From: Pseudomonadales bacterium
GTDB taxonomy: Bacteria; Pseudomonadota; Gammaproteobacteria; Pseudomonadales; DC-out160
Assembly: GCA_019090455.1 (NCBI GenBank)
Contig: JAHRWA010000039.1
Coordinates: 372,001-436,000 of the forward strand
DNA: 64,000 nucleotides
Direction: 5' to 3'
Under the pieces are notes generated by a model, which did not search any database, was not told the origin of the DNA, and saw nothing but the letters and a program-made list of their open reading frames with translations. Shown piece by piece: positions 48,753 through 57,821 of this stretch (the first letter of the stretch is position 1; each line of letters opens with the position of its first letter). The position numbers and the translations under genes are program-made.

Positions 48753-48836
48753 TTGCTTGTCCAGATTTAATAACCTCGTTTAAAAAAATGCTCCAATATC
48801 TTAACGGGTTTCCCATTCTTTGCCATAAGCCAACCT

Positions 48837-50384
48837 TCACTGCTCGATATTGGTTTCTATCATGGTGTGTGCCTCATAATCTTCAGGAGCGCTGCCAAAC
48901 GGTGTTATGAATCCTCGGGTTTTGACTACATCACGAAAGTCTATGTTCTCAAGCGTCAGACTGCCCGAATCGATTTCATAATAATCACGCTCTGCATCGC
49001 TAGTTTCTTCTGCGCCAGTCCCCGAAAAATCAAACAAATCAGGCCGACGTCCATTGATCCAAAGCAGATCCACCGCTAGCGGCTCGACAGATACCACAAC
49101 TCCTTTAATGACATTCATCATCATCCTCACGTGACCATTGCGAGTATTCAGCGAGATCTCTCTCAATCTTTCTCCGCTGACATCACCTCTCTGCTCTCTA
49201 TTGAGTTCACCAAATGCCACAAGACGCTGTCCCACTGAGATGGAATCGATGTCCACTCCCTCATTATCTAATCCTTGGCGAGTGACTCTTGTGGATTCAG
49301 TCAGAGTGACCAGTACATTGTCATTGAACGAAACGGATCGATCCGCTCTGTCCCAATGACGTCCACGCACCGTTACAATATTCTCATCTCTAGCGATCAC
49401 AACACCTCGAATCGCATCATGACCAAACCAAGGTACACTGGTACCAGCGTGCACTCGATCAGCCACGAATCCGATATTGGTTCTCAGATTATCATCAACT
49501 TCATCGCTCACTACAGCCATATGGCCAAAGGTAAGAATGGGGGTATCCACATCCAGTCTTGCCATCAAAAGCAAGCCGGCCTCACCTGTTGCCAGCTCAC
49601 CATTAATCTCATAATGGGTTGTTCCATGAGTCGTGACTGTTACCTCGCCAAATTCACCGTGCCTGCGATAAAAGGGGCGGAGCTTCGCACTAAATTGACT
49701 AGACTCCACATCAACGGATTTCAAGAGACCTCTGGCTCGATGCCCTCGATCTCGATTGAACTCCGCATCGGCTAAAATAAAAGGCTCCACCGTCACAATA
49801 GCCGGATCAAAAGACTCAATGGTATTTGACGCTTCCAAGTCAAAGTCCAGGGTCAAGGACGCCGGTACGCCATGTTTAATCACAATAGGTAAATCATCAT
49901 CAAGTTGAACTGACACTTGCATTGATGTGATTGTCTCACCACTGGAATCAAAGGCAGTAGCGGAATAGGCCATTCCATTATCATCTTGGATAACGATTTC
50001 CGCATCTTGATAATTTAAATTGAGTGCTGCTGAAACATAGACTCCTGTGGGTAAAGTCACCACATTAAAAAACTCAGTCATCTCCGTGTATTCTGCAAAA
50101 TCAATGCGAGTCGTCAGCGGTATGGTTTCCACCTCCGCGCCATTGGCTTTCTTTAACGTAATCGATTCCACATCAACGGTATAAGAAAGAAAGTCACCCT
50201 CCGCATCGGTAATGGCCACTTGCAGTTGCCCCGTATTCTGTACTGATGCACTCAGCTCCTTTGTCTCTTCAGCAGTCGTGCCACTGCCTCCGCATCCTGA
50301 AAAACCTAAACAAGCCGTCAATAAACCCAGGACTATTAAGCCCGTGCTCCCCTTACTCGTTATTTTCAATCGATGATTTAACAT
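48837..50384 (-). CDS. DUF4382/DUF5666 lipoprotein
   Basis: An exported lipoprotein (GFSGC-GGSG) with an N-terminal DUF4382 domain (GQLQVAITDAEGDFLSYTVDVESITLKKANGA, LPTGVYVSAALNLNYQDA) and C-terminal DUF5666-like beta repeats (GVVIARDENIVTVRG...VSFNDNVLVTL, GQRLVAFGEL). I choose ATG 50384; a frame start at 50429 adds 15 residues before the signal. It lies between the barrel gene upstream and the ECF sigma gene downstream, all on the minus strand. Function unknown. DUF4382 proteins are usually outer-membrane or periplasmic. Confidence 0.8.
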   Translation of the reverse strand: MLNHRLKITSKGSTGLIVLGLLTACLGFSGCGGSGTTAEETKELSASVQNTGQLQVAITDAEGDFLSYTVDVESITLKKANGAEVETIPLTTRIDFAEYTEMTEFFNVVTLPTGVYVSAALNLNYQDAEIVIQDDNGMAYSATAFDSSGETITSMQVSVQLDDDLPIVIKHGVPASLTLDFDLEASNTIESFDPAIVTVEPFILADAEFNRDRGHRARGLLKSVDVESSQFSAKLRPFYRRHGEFGEVTVTTHGTTHYEINGELATGEAGLLLMARLDVDTPILTFGHMAVVSDEVDDNLRTNIGFVADRVHAGTSVPWFGHDAIRGVVIARDENIVTVRGRHWDRADRSVSFNDNVLVTLTESTRVTRQGLDNEGVDIDSISVGQRLVAFGELNREQRGDVSGERLREISLNTRNGHVRMMMNVIKGVVVSVEPLAVDLLWINGRRPDLFDFSGTGAEETSDAERDYYEIDSGSLTLENIDFRDVVKTRGFITPFGSAPEDYEAHTMIETNIEQ

Positions 50385-50527
50385 CTCCGTCACTCCCGAA
50401 TTAGTATTATAAAAATAGTAAGCAACCAAATAGCAAAGAATTTAAATGCCCCTTAAATTCGGGTTATCTCTTAAATTAACGCTATCTATAGTTAAACGAG
50501 AAAGGGAAAAATAGGTTGACAGGGATT

Positions 50528-52132
50528 TCAGAAAATCCAACTAAAATTGAGATGAGCCGTCACATCACCGGCTTCAATCGTATTTTCAGGTCCATAAAGA
50601 GTGAAGTCTTGAACCGTCGCTATCGTATCCAAGCGGTTGATTTCCTTAAGCGGATAACCCACCGTCGCATCGACAGCAAGACTATCACCCAAAGCAAGGA
50701 CCAGCCCCAAACCTAAGCTGGCGAGAGTACCCGAAGCATCCGTTAGTCCATAGGAGCTAGATAAAAACGGTAATCTTCCCTCTCGCTCAATACGGAAGTA
50801 CGCGGCATCGACGAATAAAAACACCTCTTCTAGACCCATGCCTTTTTCATTCCGAGGAAGTAACCAATGATATTCCATCGTCGCACTCACAACGGTATCA
50901 GCGCTAACCTGTGACTCCGGATACCCTCGTACCGTCGCGCCACCTCCCAATGGAGCTAACATTTGGGGGGGTAAAATAGACCCCAAACTGCTTTGACCTT
51001 GAGTCGTCATTTGTAGATGACGATCCATCCCACTATTCACTCTACTGACCTCACTAGCCTTTGAATCTGCATCTTTACAATTGAGACACCAATCCCACGA
51101 CAACAGCCAATCAATGATAACGAAGTCATTGTCGGCATTAGGCCTTCCCAATACACCCAACTCATCATCAGTGCCCATAATGTTTGCAGCACTGTGTGTC
51201 ATCGAAGCTCGCCCATAAAATTCTTGCCCATCAATATCAGTGGCACCGACAATCGAAACAAAAGGTAATAGAAAATCAAAATGATCATCACCCGGTAACG
51301 TCGTGGAATTCAACAAACAATAATCTCGAGAAACCGTGACATCATCAGGATCACTGTCTGAGGGGTTGGGGTCATCAATACACACTTCCGTCGATCCACA
51401 AGCATTGGGAAACCGACTGCAAAGTGTATCCGTGATATCAACCTTGAATTTTGAAGTTAAGGTATAAGACAGATTAATTCTCTGCCATTTGAGACCTAAA
51501 TCAATTTGAAAAAAGCGGTCTTGATTTTCCAACAGCACACCTTCCAAACTCATCACCATCCCAAATTGTGACTCCTCGAATTGATCAAAGAGAGTGGCAA
51601 CATAAAAATCACCGACATCGGTATTCGATAGAAAACCAAATTGACTACGATTTGCCAGCCTTTCACGTTGTTCAGCTGATAACGGAACAACCCAATCAAA
51701 AGCCGAGCGATGCACTTCGCCTAAATCAAAACCCAAATTCCAGCGCCAAGGAGAACTATTCGACCTTCCATTAAAAGGTTGGCTATAGCGCCCTATCAAG
51801 CTGTATACAGAATTTAGCGAATCAGTATAAAACCCTAATGATAATTGATCTGATGGTTTGAAGAGGTTTTCCTTATCCATCGAAAGAGATTGCCCCCAAT
51901 ATTCGCCATGCCTATCGGCATTGGATAGCTCAAACCTAAAGGGTCGATTTTCATTTATCCTGGAGATTTCTTTTATCGCGAGGCCTTCATTCACGACATC
52001 ATCAAGACCTAAGAGAAATTCGAAATCACCCGCTTCTTCATTGCTTTCGGACTGACAAAATCCCTGACCACTCACAGCCACAAGAAATGACAGGAAAAAA
52101 TAGAAGAGGGCCCGCTGTATGCCTTGATGCAT
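50528..52132 (-). CDS. TpsB/Omp85-like outer-membrane barrel without POTRA domains
   Basis: The protein has a signal peptide (from ATG 52132, four bases after the phosphoesterase stop) and a barrel that resembles ShlB/FhaC transporters: the N-terminal NADRHGEYWGQSLSMDKENLF pattern, then GDQ-like strands, the loop-6 motif GGGATVRGYPESQVSAD and a terminal Phe (LNFSWIF). POTRA domains, which normally precede the barrel, are absent. A loop near residues 255-305 holds several Cys residues (CSRFPNACGSTEVC) that may form disulfides. No exoprotein (TpsA) gene is near. The longer start at 52171 overlaps the upstream gene. Confidence 0.75.
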   Translation of the reverse strand: MHQGIQRALFYFFLSFLVAVSGQGFCQSESNEEAGDFEFLLGLDDVVNEGLAIKEISRINENRPFRFELSNADRHGEYWGQSLSMDKENLFKPSDQLSLGFYTDSLNSVYSLIGRYSQPFNGRSNSSPWRWNLGFDLGEVHRSAFDWVVPLSAEQRERLANRSQFGFLSNTDVGDFYVATLFDQFEESQFGMVMSLEGVLLENQDRFFQIDLGLKWQRINLSYTLTSKFKVDITDTLCSRFPNACGSTEVCIDDPNPSDSDPDDVTVSRDYCLLNSTTLPGDDHFDFLLPFVSIVGATDIDGQEFYGRASMTHSAANIMGTDDELGVLGRPNADNDFVIIDWLLSWDWCLNCKDADSKASEVSRVNSGMDRHLQMTTQGQSSLGSILPPQMLAPLGGGATVRGYPESQVSADTVVSATMEYHWLLPRNEKGMGLEEVFLFVDAAYFRIEREGRLPFLSSSYGLTDASGTLASLGLGLVLALGDSLAVDATVGYPLKEINRLDTIATVQDFTLYGPENTIEAGDVTAHLNFSWIF

Positions 52133-52136
52133 TCCC

Positions 52137-53030
52137 CTAAAACTCACTCTCAACCTCAATCTCGCCATCATCCCAAATTAGCTTCGGCAAATTGTCTCCT
52201 CTCCAATAAGCTTGGCTTCGTTCCTTAGGGTAGCCGAAGCAGTGTGATATATAGGTGATTCCTTCCTCTTTACGATGACGGTTTCGATGCTGATGTCCAT
52301 AGATATGTAATAGCGAGCCGAGTTGTCGTACCTGGCTATCCAAGTCGACAGTGCCTGCAACACCAGTGAAATTAAACTGCGGTAACGGATCTTTAAATTG
52401 ACTCAGGTTCTGCCGCCAATTACCCAAAGGAAAAATCAAATCTTGGCGTGGTAAAAAATGACTAAACGAAATCACAGGCGCATCGTAATCCCGCTGACAA
52501 GTCGCCACATTGAGATCAAGAAAAAAATCCACCACACGTTGGTTGGTTTTCAATTGCGTCCAACGACAAAAAAAGTTATCGCTCCATATTGCCTCAGTCT
52601 CATCCTTAACCGGATTAGTCGCTGAGGATTTATCATAATAAAGAGAATCCTCGCCTTCTTCCGGTTTGGTGTACCAGGAAAACAGCGGCACCACCCAAGC
52701 GGCCTTATCTCCCACCCCCAATTTTTTCGGCTGAGTCTGAACTCCAATTCGCTCACACATTTTCACAATCGCCCAAAACTTAGACACTGAGTCCTCAAAT
52801 CCACCACGTCTTACCCACAGTTCGTGATTACCGGGCACAAAAAAGACTTCGGCATAAATCGTTTTAAAATGGGATAACAATTGTTCTAATTTTCCTAAAT
52901 CATCCGTCGCGTCACCAGCAACAATTAAGGTTGCTTCCGCATAAGCAGGATCATTCAGGTTAAGTAAGTGATCAAAATTACCCTTATAGTCCACGTGCAT
53001 ATCAGACATTGTGTATATTTTATTTGTCAT
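52137..53030 (-). CDS. Calcineurin-like metallophosphoesterase
   Basis: A 297-residue cytoplasmic phosphoesterase with the metal motifs YTMSDMHVD, IVAGDATDD, VPGNHELW and YGHQHRNRH in order, as in calcineurin-like enzymes. The substrate is not clear; related proteins act on nucleotides or phospholipids. It has no signal peptide. It begins the minus-strand run that leads into the barrel, DUF4382 and ECF genes, with four bases to the barrel start. Confidence 0.92.
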   Translation of the reverse strand: MTNKIYTMSDMHVDYKGNFDHLLNLNDPAYAEATLIVAGDATDDLGKLEQLLSHFKTIYAEVFFVPGNHELWVRRGGFEDSVSKFWAIVKMCERIGVQTQPKKLGVGDKAAWVVPLFSWYTKPEEGEDSLYYDKSSATNPVKDETEAIWSDNFFCRWTQLKTNQRVVDFFLDLNVATCQRDYDAPVISFSHFLPRQDLIFPLGNWRQNLSQFKDPLPQFNFTGVAGTVDLDSQVRQLGSLLHIYGHQHRNRHRKEEGITYISHCFGYPKERSQAYWRGDNLPKLIWDDGEIEVESEF

Positions 53031-53129
53031 TATTTTTCTCGAACTGTCCGCTGATATTCATTTCTCTGGAGGGGGTACAGACACTAGCAAATTGGGCTAG
53101 AATACCAAAGGACAATTACAGGAATCCTT

Positions 53130-56078
53130 ATGACTATTGCACACCATACCGCCTTCGATCTGATACGAACTCAATCTATTAGCGCACTCAATGTTGAAGT
53201 ACAAGAATATCGCCATCTCACTACAGGGGCTCAGCATATTCATGTAGCTGCTGACAATAATGAGAATGTTTTTCTCGTTGCTCTGCGCACTGTTCCCACA
53301 GATTCTAAAGGCGTGGCACACATTTTAGAGCATACTGCGCTGTGTGGTAGTGAACGTTATCCTGTGAGAGATCCGTTCTTTATGATGATTCGACGTTCCT
53401 TGAATACCTTTATGAACGCCTTTACTAGCAGCGATTGGACCGCGTATCCCTTTGCTAGCCAGAACAAAAAAGATTTTAATAATTTGTTGGGGGTCTACTT
53501 GGACGCTGTATTCTTCTCTCGCCTCGATCCACTGGATTTCGCTCAAGAGGGACATCGTATGGAATTCGCTGAGGCTAAAGACAGCACCAGCGATTTGGTA
53601 TTTAAAGGCGTAGTCTTCAATGAAATGAAAGGTGCCATGAGTTCCGCTGCGAGCACCCTTTATGATGTGCTTTACAAATACGTCTATCCCACTAGCACCT
53701 ACCACTACAATAGTGGTGGTGATCCGGAACATATCACTGACCTGAGTTATGAAGAATTAAAAGGTTTTTATAAAAACCATTACCACCCCAGCAATGCCGT
53801 TTTTATGACATACGGCGACATACCGGTGATAGAACACCAGACACAATTTGAAGAACTCGCGTTAAAACGGTTTGAACAATCACCGGAGACCATTAGCGTA
53901 GATGACGAAAAACGCTATTATGCACCTATTACCGTAGAAGAATGCTATCCCATCCCTGCATCAGAGTCCGTCGAAAATAAAACACATACGGTATTGGCAT
54001 GGCTACTAAACCGAGCCGATGATCTCGACACGCGACTGCAAGCGCATTTACTGTCAAACGTGTTATTGGAAAACAGCGCCTCCCCTCTACGCAAAGTACT
54101 TGAAACCACAAAATTGGGCAGCGCCCCATCACCACTCTGTGGCTTAGATGATTCCCAATTAGAAATGTGCTTTATGTGCGGCATAGAAGGCAGTAATCCA
54201 GAAGATGCCGATGCGGTAGAACAGCTAGTGATTGATACACTGCAAGATGTCGCTGCCAATGGGGTCCCACTTGAAGAGGTCGAGGCCGTCCTACATCAAT
54301 TGGAGTTAAGCCAAAGAGAAGTCGGAGGTGACGGCTATCCCTACGGTCTGCAAATCATATTAAGCGGATTATCGGCAGCGATGCATCGCGGCGACACGAT
54401 AGCCGCTATGGATTTGGAAACTGCACTGGATCGACTACGAGTCTCGATCAAAGACCCACAGTTCATACCCAACTTAGCCAAACAACTCCTACTTGAAAAC
54501 CCCCATCGCGTTCGTCTTTCTCTCAAGCCAGACCCTCTTATTAGTGAACGCAAGGAGCAGGCCGAAAAAGATTTATTAGCGCGTATTAAATCGAAATTAA
54601 GCACGTCGGAAAAACAAGATATCATTGACCAAACTCAAGCCTTAGAGAATCGCCAAGCTCAAGAAGACGATGCTTCTGTATTACCAAAAGTCGGTTTGCA
54701 AGATGTACCCGCCGGTATCAATATTCCGGAAAGTATTGAAAGCAGCGGGCAATGCAAATCGAGTTATTATGCTCAAGGTACCAATGGATTAGTGTATCAA
54801 CAGGTCATCTACGATTTACCTCAACTTGATAACACACTCTTACAAAGCCTACCCCTTTTCACTAGTTGTTTGACCGAACTGGGATGTGCCGATAAAGATT
54901 ATCTCGCGGTACAATCTTGGCAATCGCGCATCAGCGGAGGAGTCTCCGCTTTTACTACATTACGCGGTAGTACTAGCGATGTTCAATCTGTTGCCGGGCA
55001 CTTTACGCTTTCCAGCAAGGCCTTGGCCAATAATCACTTACCATTATGCGAACTCATTCAAGCCACATTAGAAGATCCACGGTTTGACGAATTACAACGT
55101 ATTCGAGAAATCGTCGCACAAGACAGAGCCCAATTAGAACAAAGCGTGACGGGCCAAGGCCACAGCTTAGCCATGAATGCAGCCACCAGCGGAATGAGTC
55201 CAGCCAGCGCACTAAGCCACCGGCTCAGTGGACTTAAAGGCATTCAGTCTCTCAAAAAGTTGGATGACAGCTTGAATCAACAGGAAAACTTAGAGGCGCT
55301 CGCAAATCAATTCCAAACCATCCACAGTCTCATCAAGACCTCTCCTAAACAGTTTTTGCTCGTGGGAGAAAAAGAGAAGCAAGAACAACTCCATCAAGAT
55401 CTCCAGGCTACCTGGTGTAATAACGGTGGTCACAATATCGCTCACAATAACAAGGATACTAGCAAGCACTTCCAAGCTATCACGCTACCCGCAGTTCAAG
55501 AACAAGTTAAAGAAGCCTGGATCGCTAACTCGCAAGTTAATTTTTGCGCCAAGGCCTACCCCACAGTACCCCCTAATCACCCGGATGCTCCCGTATTAAA
55601 TGTACTGGGAGCTTATCTTCGAAATGGTTTTCTCCATCGCGTCATCAGAGAACAAGGCGGTGCTTATGGCGGGGGTGCAGCGCATAATGCGAATATCGCC
55701 GCTTTTCAGTTCTTCTCCTATCGAGACCCTCGTCTAGCAGAAACACTCAGTGACTTTGATAAATCCATAGAGTGGTTAATGGACGGCAAAAAAGAATCCC
55801 GTTTTCTGGAAGAAGCCATACTCGGTATCGTCGGTGACATTGATAAACCTAGCTCACCCGCAGGAGAAGCGAAGCAGGCATTTCACAGCAAGCTATATGG
55901 AAGAACCAGCGAATACCGTAATCAGTATCGACAACAGGTTCTTCAAGTGAGCGTGGACGATCTTCGCAGAGTCGCTGAATCTTATCTGCAACCGGAAAAA
56001 GCGAGCACCGCAGTCGTCACCCACCAAGCCCAGTGGGATCAAACACCACTTTTAGATTTTACGGTGGAAAAGTTATAG
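53130..56078 (+). CDS. M16C insulinase-type zinc peptidase (presequence protease-like)
   Basis: A 982-residue peptidase of the M16C/PreP type, which degrades short unfolded peptides. The inverted zinc motif HxxEH is seen as HILEHTALCGS (H64, E67, H68), with the later Glu in the KGVVFNEMKGAMSS segment. It has the typical four-domain length; the C-terminal half contains GGAYGGGA and FFSYRDPR, which are conserved in PreP. There is no signal peptide, so it is probably cytoplasmic. It is divergent from the metallophosphoesterase gene with a 99-base gap. Confidence 0.93.
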   Translation: MTIAHHTAFDLIRTQSISALNVEVQEYRHLTTGAQHIHVAADNNENVFLVALRTVPTDSKGVAHILEHTALCGSERYPVRDPFFMMIRRSLNTFMNAFTSSDWTAYPFASQNKKDFNNLLGVYLDAVFFSRLDPLDFAQEGHRMEFAEAKDSTSDLVFKGVVFNEMKGAMSSAASTLYDVLYKYVYPTSTYHYNSGGDPEHITDLSYEELKGFYKNHYHPSNAVFMTYGDIPVIEHQTQFEELALKRFEQSPETISVDDEKRYYAPITVEECYPIPASESVENKTHTVLAWLLNRADDLDTRLQAHLLSNVLLENSASPLRKVLETTKLGSAPSPLCGLDDSQLEMCFMCGIEGSNPEDADAVEQLVIDTLQDVAANGVPLEEVEAVLHQLELSQREVGGDGYPYGLQIILSGLSAAMHRGDTIAAMDLETALDRLRVSIKDPQFIPNLAKQLLLENPHRVRLSLKPDPLISERKEQAEKDLLARIKSKLSTSEKQDIIDQTQALENRQAQEDDASVLPKVGLQDVPAGINIPESIESSGQCKSSYYAQGTNGLVYQQVIYDLPQLDNTLLQSLPLFTSCLTELGCADKDYLAVQSWQSRISGGVSAFTTLRGSTSDVQSVAGHFTLSSKALANNHLPLCELIQATLEDPRFDELQRIREIVAQDRAQLEQSVTGQGHSLAMNAATSGMSPASALSHRLSGLKGIQSLKKLDDSLNQQENLEALANQFQTIHSLIKTSPKQFLLVGEKEKQEQLHQDLQATWCNNGGHNIAHNNKDTSKHFQAITLPAVQEQVKEAWIANSQVNFCAKAYPTVPPNHPDAPVLNVLGAYLRNGFLHRVIREQGGAYGGGAAHNANIAAFQFFSYRDPRLAETLSDFDKSIEWLMDGKKESRFLEEAILGIVGDIDKPSSPAGEAKQAFHSKLYGRTSEYRNQYRQQVLQVSVDDLRRVAESYLQPEKASTAVVTHQAQWDQTPLLDFTVEKL

Positions 56079-56096
56079 CGATCAGGAAGGCTCTCT

Positions 56097-56981
56097 ATTT
56101 TCAGCCATAGGCTAACGCACCTCAATGACATATCACGTAAGCTGATACTCTTGTTTTTGTGTCTAATAGCGGCGAGCTGTAGCAGCATGCCGCAGCATCT
56201 CCGCTTAGCAAAAAAGCATAATCTGCAGAGTCAGATAATTCACATCAATGGGTTTCAATTACAAACCTTTGCTAATCAGGCCTATATTCAAAATCGAACC
56301 CAACCATCTACAGAGGAACTGCACATTTATATAGAGGGAGATGGTCACGCCTGGACAAGCCTGCACGTTCCCTCCAAGGACCCCACCCCCAAAGTCCCTA
56401 TCATGTTGGATCTCATGACTTTAGACACGGTGCCTTCGATCTACGTTGGCCGTCCTTGTTACTATTCACTTAAAAACGATCATCAGAAAAATGACAGCTG
56501 TAATGTACTGCTATGGACTTTTGCTCGCTATGGTGAGGAAGTGTTACGCACGTTAACGCAGGCTTATACGCAACTAGGAGAGCAGTATCAATCGCTCGCT
56601 TTGATTGGACATTCTGGTGGTGGCACTTTAGCAATGCTCATTGCCCCAAGATTGAGCAAGACCCAAACAGTGATTACTTTAGCAGGCAACCTTGATACAG
56701 ACAGCTGGACTCAACACCACCAATACTCCCCACTACACCTTTCCCTTAATCCAGCAAAACAACCACGGCTACCGCAGCATATTCAGCAAATCCACTACTC
56801 TGGGGATGCAGACAAGAACGTATTACCGGTATTTATTAAAAAGGTGGCCAATAGAGAAAAAGCGCAATACAAAACCTTAGATGGTTACGACCACTCTTGC
56901 TGTTGGGAACAGGTCTGGCCTGCAATATTAGATTCGATTATGCCGAATACGGTTCAACGCAATCAGGAGGCTGTAAAATAA
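56097..56981 (+). CDS. Alpha/beta hydrolase lipoprotein with likely ATT start
   Basis: A lipoprotein with an alpha/beta-hydrolase fold. The lipobox is IAAS-C, and the catalytic triad is suggested by the nucleophile elbow GHSGGG, Asp in HYSGDADKNVLP and His in DGYDHSCCW. The first usual start, TTG 56151, would leave a signal peptide of only nine residues with no positive charge. Opening the frame upstream gives NDISRKLILLFLCLIAASC, a good lipoprotein signal, and the only start with a strong ribosome binding site (AGGAAGG, six bases upstream) is ATT at 56097. Substrate unknown. Confidence 0.75.
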   Translation: MFSHRLTHLNDISRKLILLFLCLIAASCSSMPQHLRLAKKHNLQSQIIHINGFQLQTFANQAYIQNRTQPSTEELHIYIEGDGHAWTSLHVPSKDPTPKVPIMLDLMTLDTVPSIYVGRPCYYSLKNDHQKNDSCNVLLWTFARYGEEVLRTLTQAYTQLGEQYQSLALIGHSGGGTLAMLIAPRLSKTQTVITLAGNLDTDSWTQHHQYSPLHLSLNPAKQPRLPQHIQQIHYSGDADKNVLPVFIKKVANREKAQYKTLDGYDHSCCWEQVWPAILDSIMPNTVQRNQEAVK

Positions 56982-56990
56982 GAATGGGGA

Positions 56991-57407
56991 TTAGAAATTG
57001 AGAGACCATTTTAAACGAACAGTCGTAAGGTCAGTTTGAAAATTGACTCGCGCTCCGGATTCGACATCAGATTCAGCGCTACTAGCCCTATTGGGTGTGA
57101 GGTTATCATATACCAACCCCCATAACGTTCGCATTAAAACTCCCATAGCCACATTGGAAAAATCATCATTATTTCCACCGGTCACGATATGATTGGAGCT
57201 ATTAATTTGACTGATACAGCTAACGGAACCCACATCCACCAGCCCCTTATCTAAGAAATCACAATCGCGACCTGCAACAATGACGGAGCTGCCCTCGTAA
57301 GCGACTAAGGAAAGATCACTACCACTAAAGACTTCAACATGAGCAAACGCCCAACAAGGAAAAAGAAATAGATACAATCCGATTAGTCGTTTTACCTTCA
57401 CAAACAC
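56991..57407 (-). CDS. Small exported protein, unknown
   Basis: A 138-residue protein with a clear signal peptide (cleavage near CWAFA-HVEV) and a short beta-rich mature part. I recognise no family. The C-terminus ends in FQTDLTTVRLKWSLNF, and an aromatic final residue is typical of outer-membrane strands, so it might be a small membrane-inserted or amyloid-like protein; this is speculative. It is convergent with the lipoprotein hydrolase gene, with a nine-base gap. Confidence 0.6.
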   Translation of the reverse strand: MFVKVKRLIGLYLFLFPCWAFAHVEVFSGSDLSLVAYEGSSVIVAGRDCDFLDKGLVDVGSVSCISQINSSNHIVTGGNNDDFSNVAMGVLMRTLWGLVYDNLTPNRASSAESDVESGARVNFQTDLTTVRLKWSLNF

Positions 57408-57722
57408 CTCTCAACCAGTCGAATCGACTAGAACAGCAGCTCGATAGCATCCGTACTCAGAAGTCTCATTCAGCGGCTCTTGGCCAACTGACACTATGAT
57501 TACATATTAACCAGCTCTGTGAAGTTTGTCACGCGATTTGACGATGTATTTAGTGCTAGTTACACTTCTAATACAATGTAATAGTAAGAGTTTTTGTCAC
57601 ATCCATACCTGTTCATGCTAGTTCGTTCCATAGCGTCAATAATATGTCGGCAGAAAAACAATTATTATTTGACGCACTCTCTTCGTTACCCACTAACGCC
57701 TTTTTCGCTATCAAATTCGAAC

Positions 57723-57744
57723 AAAAAAAGGGGCCGTAAGCCCC
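57723..57744 (-). terminator. Rho-independent terminator of the 57822 lipoprotein gene
   Basis: GGGGC at 57730-57734 pairs with GCCCC at 57740-57744 around a five-base loop. Read on the minus strand the stem is followed by a run of seven U (57729-57723). It is about 80 bases after the stop at 57822. The opposite strand has a weaker TTTTTT run further on, so it may work both ways. Confidence 0.75.
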
Positions 57745-57780
57745 TTCAATCTTTTTTGATCTCAAACAGATAGAGAAATA

Positions 57781-57810
57781 CCGGATATACCGGATATACC
57801 GGATATACCG
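57781..57810. repeat. 9-bp tandem repeat CCGGATATA
   Basis: CCGGATATA occurs three times in a row, followed by CCG, at 57781-57810. It sits between the stop codon at 57822 and the terminator at 57744, so it is in the 3' untranslated part of that transcript. Confidence 0.95.
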
Positions 57811-57821
57811 TTACACCAATC

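Larger units (their letters stand above)
57408..57821. other. Intergenic region with terminator and 9-bp tandem repeat
   Basis: This 414-base stretch lies between two minus-strand genes. It contains the 9-bp tandem repeat at 57781-57810 and a terminator at 57723-57744, both downstream of the lipoprotein gene at 57822. The remaining part should hold the promoter of the 138-residue gene. I see no RNA gene. Confidence 0.5.
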
